DNA of 64,000 nt from JALYXV01 sp963791545 (GCA_963791545.1 CAWBSR010000002.1:248001-312000); one strand, 5' to 3'; counted from the stretch's first letter, positions 8,134 to 16,805 are shown. The notes: generated from the sequence alone by a model not told the origin. Numbers and translations: made by a program.

Positions 8134-9343
8134 GTACCAGGGGAAGCGCTACTTCGCCCGCTACGGGATACCAGTGTCGCCGGGCGCCACCGCAGACACG
8201 GTCGACGAGGCGCTGGAGGCGGCGGAGATCGCCGGCTACCCCGTCGTCGTCAAGGCCCAGGTCCAGGTGGGGGGCCGGGGCAAGGCGGGTGGCATCAAGC
8301 TGGCCGCCACGCCCGAGGAGGTGCGGACCCATGCCGCCGCCATCCTTGGGATGGATATCAAAGGCCACGTGGTCAGGCGACTGTGGCTGGAGCACGCCTC
8401 GGACATCGCCAGGGAGTACTACGCCAGTTTCACCCTGGACCGGGGTGCCAGGGCCCACCTGGGCCTGGTCTCGGCCCGGGGCGGGGTGGACATCGAGGAG
8501 GTGGCGGCGACCGAACCCGAGGCCATCGCCCGCCGCCACATCGACCCCTCGGTCGGGTTGACCGAGGCCGACGCCCGGCAACTGGTTACCGAGGCGGGCC
8601 TGGAGCCCGAGGCCCGCGACGGCGCCATCGGCATCCTCCTGAACCTCTACCGCTGCTACGTGGAGGGCGACGCCGACCTGGTCGAGATCAACCCCCTGAT
8701 CCTCACCACCGACGCCCGGGTGCTGGCGCTCGACGCCAAAGTGACGCTGGACGACAACGCCAGTTTCCGCCACCCCGAATGGGATCAGTTCCGCGACATC
8801 GACGAGTTCGACCAACGGGAGCGGCTGGCCCGGTCCAAGGGCCTGCAGTACGTGGGCCTGGATGGGGACGTCGGCATCATCGCCAACGGGGCGGGGCTGG
8901 CGATGAGCACCTGCGACGTGGTCAACCAGGTCGGGGGGAGCCCGGCCAACTTCTTGGATATCGGGGGCGGCGCCAGCGCCGAGGTCATGGCCAACGCCTT
9001 GGAGGTCATCAACTCCGACCGAAAGGTCAAGGCCATCTTCATCAACATCTTCGGAGGGATCACTCGGGGCGAGGAGGTGGCCAACGGGATCGTGGCCGCC
9101 CTCGGGCGGGTCGACATCAAAGCCCCGATGGTGATCCGCCTGGACGGTACCAATGCCGAAGCGGGCCGGCAGATCCTGCGTACCGTCGAGTCCGACCGGG
9201 TCCTGTCGCGGCCCACCATGCTGGAGGCGGCCCGCACCGCGGTCGAACTGGCGGCCGCGGAGACGGCTGCCGAGACCGCCGCGGACACGGCCGCGGAGAC
9301 GGCCGCGGAGGCTGTCTCGGCCCACCAGGAGGCCGGATCATGA
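8120..9343 (+). CDS. sucC: succinyl-CoA synthetase (ADP-forming) beta subunit
   Basis: 407 residues. The start is GTG 8120 (VDLFEYQGKRYFARYGIPVSPG), with AGAAGGGGAG about 8 nt upstream; the reading frame extends further 5' without homology. ATP-grasp fold: VVKAQVQVGGRGKAGGIK, LVEINPLIL, GLQYVGLDGDVGIIANGAGLAM, GGGASAEVM and the INIFGGITRGEEVANGI loop that contacts the alpha subunit. With SucD it converts succinyl-CoA, ADP (or GDP) and phosphate to succinate, CoA and NTP in the TCA cycle. The last ~30 residues form an unusual Ala/Glu/Thr repeat tail not found in ordinary SucC. Coupled to sucD by an ATGA overlap and to the B12-binding gene by 14 bp. Confidence 0.96.
   Translation: MDLFEYQGKRYFARYGIPVSPGATADTVDEALEAAEIAGYPVVVKAQVQVGGRGKAGGIKLAATPEEVRTHAAAILGMDIKGHVVRRLWLEHASDIAREYYASFTLDRGARAHLGLVSARGGVDIEEVAATEPEAIARRHIDPSVGLTEADARQLVTEAGLEPEARDGAIGILLNLYRCYVEGDADLVEINPLILTTDARVLALDAKVTLDDNASFRHPEWDQFRDIDEFDQRERLARSKGLQYVGLDGDVGIIANGAGLAMSTCDVVNQVGGSPANFLDIGGGASAEVMANALEVINSDRKVKAIFINIFGGITRGEEVANGIVAALGRVDIKAPMVIRLDGTNAEAGRQILRTVESDRVLSRPTMLEAARTAVELAAAETAAETAADTAAETAAEAVSAHQEAGS
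9251..9313 (+). repeat. imperfect direct repeats encoding the AAET tail of SucC
   Basis: About five imperfect copies of a gccgcggagacg-type unit, 12-15 bp each, lie in frame at the 3' end of sucC. They encode AAETAAETAADTAAETAAEA. The units differ at third positions but keep GCN-GCN-GAN-ACN codons. This looks like in-frame tandem duplication. Confidence 0.75.
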
Positions 9344-10236
9344 GCATCTTCGTCGACGCCCACACCAAGGTGGTGGTCCAGGGCCTGACGGGAGGGCAGG
9401 GCCGGTTCCACGGGCTGCGCAACCGGGCCTACGGCACCCAGGTCGTGGCCGGGGTCCGGGCCGGGAAGGGTGGCCAGGACGTGGAAGGCATCCCCATCTT
9501 CGACACCGTGGCCGAGGCCCGGGCCGCCACTGGCGCCGACGCCAGCTTCGTCTCTGTTCCCCCCGCCAGTGCATCCGACGCCATCTTGGAGGCGGCCGTG
9601 GCCGGCATCGCCTTCGTCGTGTGCATCACGGAGGGCATCCCTGCCCAGGACGAGGCCCGGGTCTTCAACATCCTGCGCCGGGAGTTCCCCCGAACCCGGC
9701 TCCTCGGCCCCAACTGCCCTGGCATCATCAGCCCCGGCCAGACCAACATCGGGATCACCGCAGGAGAGATCGCCCTGCCCGGCGGCCCCGTCGGCATCGT
9801 GTCGCGGTCCGGCACCCTCACCTACCAGGCCCTGCACGAGCTGAAACAAAAGGGCATCGGTGTCACCACCTGCGTCGGCATTGGGGGCGATCCCGTTCCC
9901 GGCACCACCTTCATCGACTGCCTCGCGGCGTTCGAGGCGGACCCGGAAACCAAAGTCGTCATGCTCATCGGCGAGATCGGCGGCTCCGAGGAAGAGAAGG
10001 CGGCCGACTTCATCGCCCGGGAGATGGCGACGCCGGTGGTGGCGTACATCGCCGGGGTGACGGCGCCCGCGGGCCGTAAAATGGGCCACGCCGGGGCCAT
10101 CGTCTCGGGGACCAGTGGCACCGCCCAGGCCAAGATGGACGCTCTCTCCAAGGCCGGGGTCCAGGTGGGCCGCAATCCGACCGAAGCGGGCGAACTGACC
10201 GCGAACCTCGTCGCCGGCCTGCACGCCCAGAACTGA
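9340..10236 (+). CDS. sucD: succinyl-CoA synthetase alpha subunit
   Basis: 298 residues from ATG 9340, overlapping the sucC stop (ATGA). The N-terminal CoA-binding Rossmann domain shows VVVQGLTGGQGRFH, then SVPPASASDAILEA, CITEGIPAQDE and GPNCPGIISPG. The active-site phosphohistidine is in KMGHAGAIVSG, the power-helix region in IGEIGGSEEEKAADF. It forms a heterotetramer with SucC, carries the phosphohistidine intermediate and binds CoA. All key residues are intact. The gene is the last of a three-gene unit (B12-binding domain, sucC, sucD); purN begins 55 bp downstream and may be read through. Confidence 0.97.
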   Translation: MSIFVDAHTKVVVQGLTGGQGRFHGLRNRAYGTQVVAGVRAGKGGQDVEGIPIFDTVAEARAATGADASFVSVPPASASDAILEAAVAGIAFVVCITEGIPAQDEARVFNILRREFPRTRLLGPNCPGIISPGQTNIGITAGEIALPGGPVGIVSRSGTLTYQALHELKQKGIGVTTCVGIGGDPVPGTTFIDCLAAFEADPETKVVMLIGEIGGSEEEKAADFIAREMATPVVAYIAGVTAPAGRKMGHAGAIVSGTSGTAQAKMDALSKAGVQVGRNPTEAGELTANLVAGLHAQN

Positions 10237-10291
10237 CGCCGGCCGGTGGCTGCTATCCGGCCGGGTCGTCCCGAACGGGTAGTTTCTTGTC

Positions 10292-10861
10292 GTGAAGCTC
10301 GGAGTGCTGGCGTCAGGCGGGGGAACCAACCTGGCGGCCATCATCGCCGCCGGGCTCCCCGTCACCGTTGTGGTAGCCGATCGGCCCTGCGCCGCCCTCG
10401 ATATCGCCACCGGCGCAGGAATCCCCGCCGAGCTGGTCGAGCGAGACTCCTACGCCGCCGGCTTCGACCGGATCGGCTACACCCGGCGGGTGGTGGCCGT
10501 CCTCCAAGCCCACCACATCGACGTGGTGGCCATGGCGGGGTTTGGCACCGTGCTGGCCGCCCCCATCCTCGACGCCTTTCCGGGTCGGGTGCTCAACACC
10601 CACCCCGCCCTGCTGCCCGCCTTCAAGGGGTGGCACGCGGTGGCTGACGCCCTGGCGGCGGGGGTCGCGGTGACCGGCTGCACGGTCCATGTCGCCACCC
10701 TCGAGGTGGACGAAGGTCCGATCCTGGCTCAGGAGGAGGTGGCCATCCTCCCGGGAGACACGGTCGAGTCGCTCCACGAACGCATAAAGACGGTGGAGCG
10801 GCGTCTTTTCCCCGCGACCATTCGCCGCTTCCTGGCGAGGGAAGCTGCGCTCGCCTCATGA
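10292..10861 (+). CDS. purN: phosphoribosylglycinamide formyltransferase 1
   Basis: 189 residues from GTG 10292; no convincing Shine-Dalgarno is visible, so translation may rely on read-through from sucD or a leaderless message. The enzyme transfers a formyl group from 10-formyl-tetrahydrofolate to GAR in purine synthesis. Visible motifs are the N-terminal LGVLASGGGTNLAAII, the catalytic NTHPALLPAFKG (Asn and His), and TGCTVHVATLEVDEGPILAQE holding the catalytic Asp. It overlaps purH by 4 bp (ATGA), so steps of the pathway using formyl-folate are co-translated. Confidence 0.94.
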   Translation: MKLGVLASGGGTNLAAIIAAGLPVTVVVADRPCAALDIATGAGIPAELVERDSYAAGFDRIGYTRRVVAVLQAHHIDVVAMAGFGTVLAAPILDAFPGRVLNTHPALLPAFKGWHAVADALAAGVAVTGCTVHVATLEVDEGPILAQEEVAILPGDTVESLHERIKTVERRLFPATIRRFLAREAALAS

Positions 10862-12387
10862 GGGTGCTGCTGTCGGTATACGACAAGACGGGGCTGATCG
10901 ACTTCGCCCAGCGGTTGGTGGGGATGGGGCACCAGCTCATCAGCAGCGGCGGGACGTCGCGGGCCCTGGCCGAGGCGGGGATCGACCACCAGACGGTGGA
11001 GTCGGTCACCATGGCGCCGGAGATGCTCGGGGGGCGGGTCAAAACCCTGCACCCCAGGATCCACGGTGCCATCCTCGCCGACCGGTCCAATCCCGAGCAC
11101 CTGGCGCAACTGACCGAACAGGGGATCGAGCCGATCGGCCTGGTGGTCTGCAACCTGTACCCGTTCCGGTCCTGCCCGTCGATCGAGTTGATCGACGTCG
11201 GCGGCCCGACCATGCTGCGAGCCGCGGCCAAGAACTTCGCCCACGTCGGCGTGGTCGTCGACCCTTCGGATTACCCGGCCATCCTCGCCGAGCTGGGCCA
11301 GGACGGCGGCCTGGCGACGGTGACCCGGCGCCGCCTGGCCCGGGCTGCCTTCGCCCACACCGCCGCCTACGACGGGGCTATCGCCACCTGGTTCGACTCC
11401 CTGGCCGACGAGGGGGAAAAAGAGGCGCTGCCGCCCACCGTCCACCTGGCACTGGAAAAGGCCCAGGTGCTGCGGTACGGGGAGAATCCCCATCAGGCCG
11501 GGGCCCGGTACCGCGAAGTCGGGCGGGACAGCTGGTGGGACCACGTGGTGCAGCACAGCGGCATGGCGCTGTCGTACCTCAACCTGTACGACGCCGACGC
11601 CGCCTGGCGGTTGGTTCACCAACTGGCCGACCTCGGGCCCGCGGCGGCGGTCGTCGTCAAGCACGCCAACCCCTGCGGGGCGGCGGTGGCCGACGACCTG
11701 CTGTGCGCCTACGACCGGGCCTTCGAGTGCGACCCCATGTCGGCCTTCGGCGGGATCGTGGCCCTGTCGGGGGCGGTGAGCCTGGCGTTGGCCGAGCACC
11801 TGGTGGCCAACCCCAAGGCGGACGTCCTCATTGCCTCCGGCTACGAGGACGCGGCGCTCGGGTTGCTGGCCGCCAAGCGCAAGAACATGCGGGTCCTCAC
11901 CGCCCCCACGCCGACCGCCTCGGCCCAGGGCTTACACCTGCGCCAGCTCAGCGGCGGCGGTTGGCTGGTCCAGGAGCCGTACCGCTTGGCGACGGGCCGC
12001 GACGACTGGAAGGTGGCGACCGCCTTGGCGCCCACCGAGGACCAGTGGCGGGACCTGGAGCTGGCCTGGCGGGTGTGCGCGGCGGTCAAGTCCAATGCCA
12101 TCGTGCTGGTGGGCGGCGGCATGGCGGTCGGGATCGGCGGGGGCCAGCAGAACCGGGTCAGCCCCGGCGAGCTGGCGGTCCAGCGGGCCGTCGGTCGGGC
12201 CAAGGGGGGCGCGGCGGCCAGCGACGCCTTCTTCCCCTTCCGCGACGGCCTGGACACCGTGGCGGCGGCCGGGGTGGCGGCGGTGATTCAGCCGGGCGGG
12301 TCGATACGCGATTCCGAGCTGATCGCGGCGGCCGACGAACACGGCATCGCCATGGTTCTCACCGGCGAGCGTCAGTTTCAGCACTGA
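10858..12387 (+). CDS. purH: bifunctional AICAR transformylase/IMP cyclohydrolase
   Basis: 509 residues, normal length. The N-terminal IMP cyclohydrolase domain begins with the MGS-like fold (LLSVYDKTGLIDFAQRL, ISSGGTSRALAEAG, MLGGRVKTLHPRIHGAIL). The AICAR transformylase domain has LRYGENPHQAGARY, VVKHANPCGAA, ECDPMSAFGGIVAL and VKSNAIVLVGGGMAVGIGGGQ. The C-terminus carries DAFFPFRDGLD and the VIQPGGSIRD(S)E loop. It performs the last two steps to IMP. It is coupled on both sides: ATGA with purN and an overlap of one base with folD, tying formyl-folate consumers to the folate enzyme. Confidence 0.97.
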   Translation: MRVLLSVYDKTGLIDFAQRLVGMGHQLISSGGTSRALAEAGIDHQTVESVTMAPEMLGGRVKTLHPRIHGAILADRSNPEHLAQLTEQGIEPIGLVVCNLYPFRSCPSIELIDVGGPTMLRAAAKNFAHVGVVVDPSDYPAILAELGQDGGLATVTRRRLARAAFAHTAAYDGAIATWFDSLADEGEKEALPPTVHLALEKAQVLRYGENPHQAGARYREVGRDSWWDHVVQHSGMALSYLNLYDADAAWRLVHQLADLGPAAAVVVKHANPCGAAVADDLLCAYDRAFECDPMSAFGGIVALSGAVSLALAEHLVANPKADVLIASGYEDAALGLLAAKRKNMRVLTAPTPTASAQGLHLRQLSGGGWLVQEPYRLATGRDDWKVATALAPTEDQWRDLELAWRVCAAVKSNAIVLVGGGMAVGIGGGQQNRVSPGELAVQRAVGRAKGGAAASDAFFPFRDGLDTVAAAGVAAVIQPGGSIRDSELIAAADEHGIAMVLTGERQFQH

Positions 12388-13271
12388 TGCCGGCGGTTCT
12401 GATGCCGGGCGCCCCGGTGGCCGATGCCGTCTACGCCGAGGTGGGGGAGCGGGTCACCGCCCTGGCGGCGGCGGGGACGACGGTCGGCCTGGGCACCATC
12501 CTGGTCGGCGACGACCCGGCGTCGGCGGGGTACATCGCCAAGAAGCACGAGATGTGCCAGCGGTACGGGATCACCTCCCTGCACGCCCAGATCCCCGGCG
12601 GCGCCACCCAGGCCGACCTGTTGGCCGCCGTCGCCCGTTTCAACGGCGACGCCGCCGTCGACGCCTTCCTGATCCAAAACCCGGTGCCGCCGGGATTCGA
12701 TTTCAACGCCGCCATGATGGCGGTGGACCCGACGAAGGACGCCGACGGCCTGCACCCGGCCAACCTGGGGTTGTTGGCCCTGGGCGCCCAGGGGCCCCGC
12801 CCCGCCACCCCTGAGGGGATCAAGGCGCTGCTGGCGCACTATGGGGTCCCGGTGGCGGGCCGCAACGTGGTCATCGTGGGCCGAGGCCCCACGCTCGGCC
12901 GGCCCCTTTCGCTGCTGCTGGCGCTGAAGGAGCCGGGGGCCAACGCCGCCGTCACCGTGGTGCACACGGGAGTGGCCGGGTGGCGGGACTACACCCGGCG
13001 CGCCGATGTCGTGGTGGGGGCGGCCGGTGTTCCCGGCATGATCACGCCGGACGTGATCTGTCCCGGTGCCGCGGTCGTCGGCGGCGGCATCACCTGGGAG
13101 GGCCGGCGGCTCCTGTCGGACGTGGACGAGTCGTGTGCCGAGGTGGCCGGCTGGATCACGCCGCGCCTGGGCGGCGTCGGGGTGACCACTGTCGCCATGC
13201 TGCTGCGCAACACGGTGGCCTGCGCAGAACGCCACGCCTCGTCTGCCTCCTCCTCCGGCACCGCTCGCTGA
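12387..13271 (+). CDS. folD: bifunctional methylenetetrahydrofolate dehydrogenase/cyclohydrolase
   Basis: 294 residues from ATG 12387; the A is shared with the purH stop (TGATG). FolD interconverts methylene-, methenyl- and formyl-tetrahydrofolate with NADP. Visible markers: ILVGDDPASAGYIAKKHEMC (Tyr and catalytic Lys), DPTKDADGLHPANLG, the NADP loop VVIVGRGPTLGRPLSLLL and VGAAGVPGMIT. The usual cyclohydrolase loop VQLPLP reads IQNPVPPGF, a modest divergence. The product, 10-formyl-THF, is the substrate of PurN and PurH just upstream, so the three genes form a metabolic unit. A Ser/Ala-rich C-terminal tail ends the protein. Confidence 0.95.
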   Translation: MPAVLMPGAPVADAVYAEVGERVTALAAAGTTVGLGTILVGDDPASAGYIAKKHEMCQRYGITSLHAQIPGGATQADLLAAVARFNGDAAVDAFLIQNPVPPGFDFNAAMMAVDPTKDADGLHPANLGLLALGAQGPRPATPEGIKALLAHYGVPVAGRNVVIVGRGPTLGRPLSLLLALKEPGANAAVTVVHTGVAGWRDYTRRADVVVGAAGVPGMITPDVICPGAAVVGGGITWEGRRLLSDVDESCAEVAGWITPRLGGVGVTTVAMLLRNTVACAERHASSASSSGTAR

Positions 13272-13308
13272 GGGGGTCTGCGCCGGTCACATCGACAGGC
13301 GCCACTCG

Positions 13309-13342
13309 CAGCCGTCAGCCGGCCGCCGTCCAGCCGTCAGCC
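13309..13342. repeat. 12-bp direct repeat in the folD-metF gap
   Basis: The 12-mer cagccgtcagcc occurs at 13309-13320 and again at 13331-13342, with an additional partial ccgtccgg at its right. The pair has a 22-bp period, two turns of B-DNA, and lies 30-60 bp before the metF ATG. It could be an operator or a chance duplication; no known regulator box is recognised. Confidence 0.4.
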
Positions 13343-13369
13343 GTCCGGCAGAGGCGGTACCCTTCGCCG

Positions 13370-14245
13370 ATGGCCAAGATCGCGGATTTGCTGGCCCGAG
13401 GCCGGACTTTCTCCTTCGAGTTCTTCCCCCCCAAGACCGACGCCGAGCAGGCGGCGCTGGTCAAAGCCCTCTACGAACTGCAGGCGCTGGAGCCGTCGTT
13501 CGTCTCTGTCACCTACCGGGGGGGCCGCTCCTCCCGAGAGCGCACCCACGACCTGGTGGCGGGGATGCTCAAGACCACCTCCCTCACGCCCATGGCCCAC
13601 CTCATCTGTGTGGCCCATACCCGCCTCGAGCTCGCCGAGATCATGGTGAACTTCCGCAAGGCGGGGGTGGAGAACCTCATGGCGCTGGGTGGCGATCCCC
13701 CGACCGACGCCGACGCCATCGAAGGCGAGTTGCGCTATGCCCTCGAACTGGTCGAACTGGCCCAGGCTGTCGGCGGGTTCTCGATCGGGGTGGCCGCCCA
13801 TCCCACCGGCCATCCCCGCTCCCCCGACCTCGACTTCGACCGTGATCGCCTGTGCGCCAAGCTGACGCTGGCGGACTTCGCGGTGACGCAGTTCTTCTTC
13901 GAGATCGGGCACTACCTGGCCTTGGTCGAACAGGTCTCCTCGCGCGGTCTCGACAAACCCATCGTCCCCGGCATCATGCCGGTGACCACGCTGGCGTCGA
14001 TTCCTCGTATGGCGCAGATGGGTGCCGCGGTGCCACCGGAGCTTGTCGACCGCCTCGAGGGCGCCGCCCATCGAGCCCCCGAGGGCGCCCGGGACGAGGC
14101 GGTTCGCCAGGCCGGGATCGAGGCGGCCACCGAATTGTGCGAGAAGTTGCTGGCCGAAGGGGCCCCGGGGCTGCACTTCTACACCCTCAACCGGTCCCTG
14201 GCGACCCGCCAGATCTACGCCAGCCTCGGCCTGCCCCACCCGTAG
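13370..14245 (+). CDS. metF: methylenetetrahydrofolate reductase
   Basis: 291 residues from ATG 13370. The enzyme is a flavin TIM barrel that reduces 5,10-methylene-THF to 5-methyl-THF for methionine synthesis. Visible signatures: FSFEFFPPKTDAEQ with the catalytic Glu, VTYRGGRSSRERTHD, MAHLICVAHTR, NLMALGGDPP, IGVAAHPTGHPRS, FAVTQFFFEI, VPGIMPVTTL and a C-terminal GLHFYTLNRS. Length and motifs are complete. It lies 98 bp after folD on the same strand and continues the one-carbon theme, but the gap with direct repeats suggests it has its own promoter. Confidence 0.96.
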   Translation: MAKIADLLARGRTFSFEFFPPKTDAEQAALVKALYELQALEPSFVSVTYRGGRSSRERTHDLVAGMLKTTSLTPMAHLICVAHTRLELAEIMVNFRKAGVENLMALGGDPPTDADAIEGELRYALELVELAQAVGGFSIGVAAHPTGHPRSPDLDFDRDRLCAKLTLADFAVTQFFFEIGHYLALVEQVSSRGLDKPIVPGIMPVTTLASIPRMAQMGAAVPPELVDRLEGAAHRAPEGARDEAVRQAGIEAATELCEKLLAEGAPGLHFYTLNRSLATRQIYASLGLPHP

Positions 14246-14373
14246 GAAAGGCTCGCAAAGGAACTGGCGAGAAGTCCTTGATACCCGGCCTACCCGACCT
14301 GATACTCAGTGGGTAAGGCGGCCCCGGCGCCACCCCTGAGGATCGGTACCCACCGGCTGTAGTCTCGATTCCT

Positions 14374-15573
14374 ATGGCAGCCGAGCGCATCACGGTCACC
14401 GAAGACGGCGTCCTCACCGTCCCCGACGAGCCGATCATCCCCTATATCGAGGGCGACGGCACCGGCGTCGACATCTGGCCCGCCGCCCAGGCCGTGCTTG
14501 ACGCGGCGGCCGCCAAATACGGCAACACCATCGCCTGGAAAGAGGTCCTGGCGGGGCAGAAGGCCTTTGACAACACGGGGAACTGGCTGCCTGACGAGAC
14601 CGTCGATACCTTCCGCCACTACCTGATCGGCATCAAGGGCCCCCTGACGACGCCGGTCGGCGGCGGCATCCGCTCCCTCAACGTGGCGTTGCGCAAACTG
14701 CTCGACCTCTACGTCTGCCTGCGCCCGGTGCGGTGGTTCCAGGGCGTGCCGAGCCCGGTCAAGCATCCCGAACGGGTCGACATGGTCATCTTCCGGGAGA
14801 ACACCGAGGACGTCTATGCGGGCCTCGAAGTCGAGGAGGGTACGCCCCAGGCCCAGCGCCTCATCGAGCTCCTGCACGACGAGTTTGGCTGGGTCATCCG
14901 CCCCGATTCCGGCATCGGCATCAAGCCGATCTCGGAAACGGGCAGCAAGCGCCTTATCCGGGCCGCCCTGGTCTACGCGGTCGCCCACAAGCGCCGTTCC
15001 ATCACTCTCGTCCACAAGGGCAACATCCAGAAGTTCACCGAGGGCGCCTTCCGCAACTGGGGCTACGAGTTGACCCGCGCCGAGTTCTGCGATGTCGCGG
15101 TGGGCTGGGATGACTGCGGCGGCGACCCCGGCGACAAGATCCTGGTCAAGGACACCATCGCCGACATCACGTTGCAACAGGTCCTGACCCGGCCCGAGGA
15201 TTTCGACGTGATCGCCACTACCAACCTGAACGGTGATTACCTCTCCGACGCCCTGGCCGCCCAGGTCGGGGGCATCGGCATCGCACCGGGCGCCAATATC
15301 AACTACGTCACGGGACACGGCGTGTTCGAGGCGACCCACGGCACGGCGCCCAAGTATGCCGGCCAGGACAAGGTCAACCCCGGCTCGCTCCTCCTCTCCG
15401 GCGTGTTGATGTTCGAGCACCTCGGCTGGCAGCCGGCCGCCGACGATATCGTCCGGGCCTTGGAGGCGACCATCGCCGAGAAGATCGTGACCTACGATTT
15501 CGCCCGTCAGATGGATGGGGCGACCCAGGTGAAGACCTCGGAGTTCGCCTCGGCCATCATCGACCGCCTCTAG
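14374..15573 (+). CDS. icd: isocitrate dehydrogenase (NADP type, dimeric)
   Basis: 399 residues from ATG 14374. Oxidatively decarboxylates isocitrate to 2-oxoglutarate. The protein is of the Escherichia coli-type dimeric branch: IPYIEGDGTGVDIW at the N-terminus, substrate loop TPVGGGIRSLNVALRKLLDLYVCLRP including the Ser that is phosphorylated in enteric homologues, VIFRENTEDVYAGLE, LVHKGNIQKFTEGAF and the cofactor region THGTAPKYAGQDKVNPGS. A Lys-Tyr pair after THGTAPKYA is the usual NADP discriminator. The stop TAG directly abuts the ATG of mdh, so the two TCA genes are co-transcribed. No clear promoter is seen in the 128-bp leader. Confidence 0.96.
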   Translation: MAAERITVTEDGVLTVPDEPIIPYIEGDGTGVDIWPAAQAVLDAAAAKYGNTIAWKEVLAGQKAFDNTGNWLPDETVDTFRHYLIGIKGPLTTPVGGGIRSLNVALRKLLDLYVCLRPVRWFQGVPSPVKHPERVDMVIFRENTEDVYAGLEVEEGTPQAQRLIELLHDEFGWVIRPDSGIGIKPISETGSKRLIRAALVYAVAHKRRSITLVHKGNIQKFTEGAFRNWGYELTRAEFCDVAVGWDDCGGDPGDKILVKDTIADITLQQVLTRPEDFDVIATTNLNGDYLSDALAAQVGGIGIAPGANINYVTGHGVFEATHGTAPKYAGQDKVNPGSLLLSGVLMFEHLGWQPAADDIVRALEATIAEKIVTYDFARQMDGATQVKTSEFASAIIDRL

Positions 15574-16569
15574 ATGGTCGCAGTGGCGCCGGTCCGCATC
15601 GCCATCACCGGGGCGGCCGGCCAGATCGGCTACAGCCTGCTGTTCCGCGTGGCGGCGGGCGATCTGCTGGGACCTGATCAGCCGGTCATCGTGCAGCTGC
15701 TCGAGATCCCTCCGGCGCTCGGCGCCCTGAAGGGGGTGCAGATGGAACTCGAGGACTGCGCCTTCCCGCTGCTGGCCGGTGTGGTGGTCACCGACGACGC
15801 CAACCAGGCATTCGGCGACGCCGACCTGGCTTTTTTGGTCGGCTCCCGCCCCCGCACCAAGGGTATGGAACGGGCCGACCTGCTGGCCGCCAACGGTGCC
15901 ATATTCACCGTCCAAGGTAAAGCACTGGCGAAAAACGCCTCGCCCGAGGTGAAAGTGCTGGTCGTGGGTAACCCCGCCAATACCAATTGCCTGATTGCCC
16001 TGAACAATGCGAGCGGGATACCGCCGCAACGCTTTACTGCCATGACCCGCCTGGATCACAATCGGGCCAAGGCCCAGCTGGCGGCCCGGGTCGGGCGGCC
16101 CGTGTCGGTAGTGCGCCGGATGACCATCTGGGGCAATCACTCGACGACCCAGTACCCCGACGTCTTCCATGCTCTGGTGGGCGATGAACCGGCCCTGGAC
16201 TGGATCGGGGAGCGGTCGTGGCTGACCGACGAGTTCATCCCCACGGTGCAAAAGCGGGGGGCGGCGGTCATCGAGGCCCGAGGCGCCTCCAGCGCCGCCT
16301 CGGCGGCCAACGCGGCGTTGGAGCACATGCGGGACTGGGCATTGGGCACCCCCGAGGGGGATTGGGTCTCGATGGCCGTCGCCTCCGACGGGTGCTACGG
16401 CGTGCCCGACGGTCTGGTGTCGTCGTTCCCGGCCACGGCATCGGGCGGCGACTACCAGGTGGTTCGGGATTTGGACATTGACGAGTTTTCGCGGTCGCGA
16501 ATCGACGCCTCGGTGGCGGAACTGGCCACCGAGCGCGACGCGGTGCGCGCCCTCGGCCTGATCAGCTGA
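15574..16569 (+). CDS. mdh: malate dehydrogenase
   Basis: 331 residues; the ATG follows the icd stop with no spacer. It oxidises malate to oxaloacetate with NAD. The N-terminal Rossmann segment is ITGAAGQIGYSLLFRVAAGDLLG, followed by LEIPPALGALKGVQMELEDCAFPLL. Substrate-binding and catalytic residues appear in GSRPRTKGMERADLL, VGNPANTNCLIA, RLDHNRAKAQLA and the catalytic His in IWGNHSTTQYPD. It belongs to the longer cytosolic-type branch (LDH/MDH family 2) common in actinobacteria. Convergent with the small minus-strand gene 12 bp away. Confidence 0.97.
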   Translation: MVAVAPVRIAITGAAGQIGYSLLFRVAAGDLLGPDQPVIVQLLEIPPALGALKGVQMELEDCAFPLLAGVVVTDDANQAFGDADLAFLVGSRPRTKGMERADLLAANGAIFTVQGKALAKNASPEVKVLVVGNPANTNCLIALNNASGIPPQRFTAMTRLDHNRAKAQLAARVGRPVSVVRRMTIWGNHSTTQYPDVFHALVGDEPALDWIGERSWLTDEFIPTVQKRGAAVIEARGASSAASAANAALEHMRDWALGTPEGDWVSMAVASDGCYGVPDGLVSSFPATASGGDYQVVRDLDIDEFSRSRIDASVAELATERDAVRALGLIS

Positions 16570-16580
16570 GGCGGTGTCGG

Positions 16581-16799
16581 TCAGATGGCGACGGCGGGCG
16601 GCAGGACCACGCCGAGGCGGTGCAGGTAGTCGAGCTTGCGCTGGATGGCGGCCCGCCACTCATGGAGGTCTTGCTCGAAGTGCTTTCGGTTCCCCTCTTC
16701 ATACGCATGTTCGAGCTCATCGAACGCCTTGTCTTCGGCGTCGAGCAAAGCTCGATAGCGGATGAGGAAATGGTCGTCGATCACCTCGGCAAGGGTCAC
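16581..16799 (-). CDS. small charged hypothetical protein
   Basis: 72 residues from GTG 16799. The start is supported by a strong GGAGGT Shine-Dalgarno on the minus strand at about 16806-16811. The sequence is rich in Asp, Glu, His and Arg and should be helical (EDKAFDELEHAYEEGNRKHFEQDLHEWRA split over two helices), ending in a hydrophobic LGVVLPPAVAI. No family is recognised. It could be a small cytosolic regulator or adaptor; no function is claimed. Confidence 0.6.
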   Translation of the reverse strand: MTLAEVIDDHFLIRYRALLDAEDKAFDELEHAYEEGNRKHFEQDLHEWRAAIQRKLDYLHRLGVVLPPAVAI

Positions 16800-16805
16800 G
16801 CGATT

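Noticed and set aside
14290..16659. Very long open frame on the minus strand opposite icd and mdh
   Set aside because: It is fully antisense to two conserved, intact enzymes and has the His/Gly/Asp-rich composition typical of a shadow frame in high-GC DNA.
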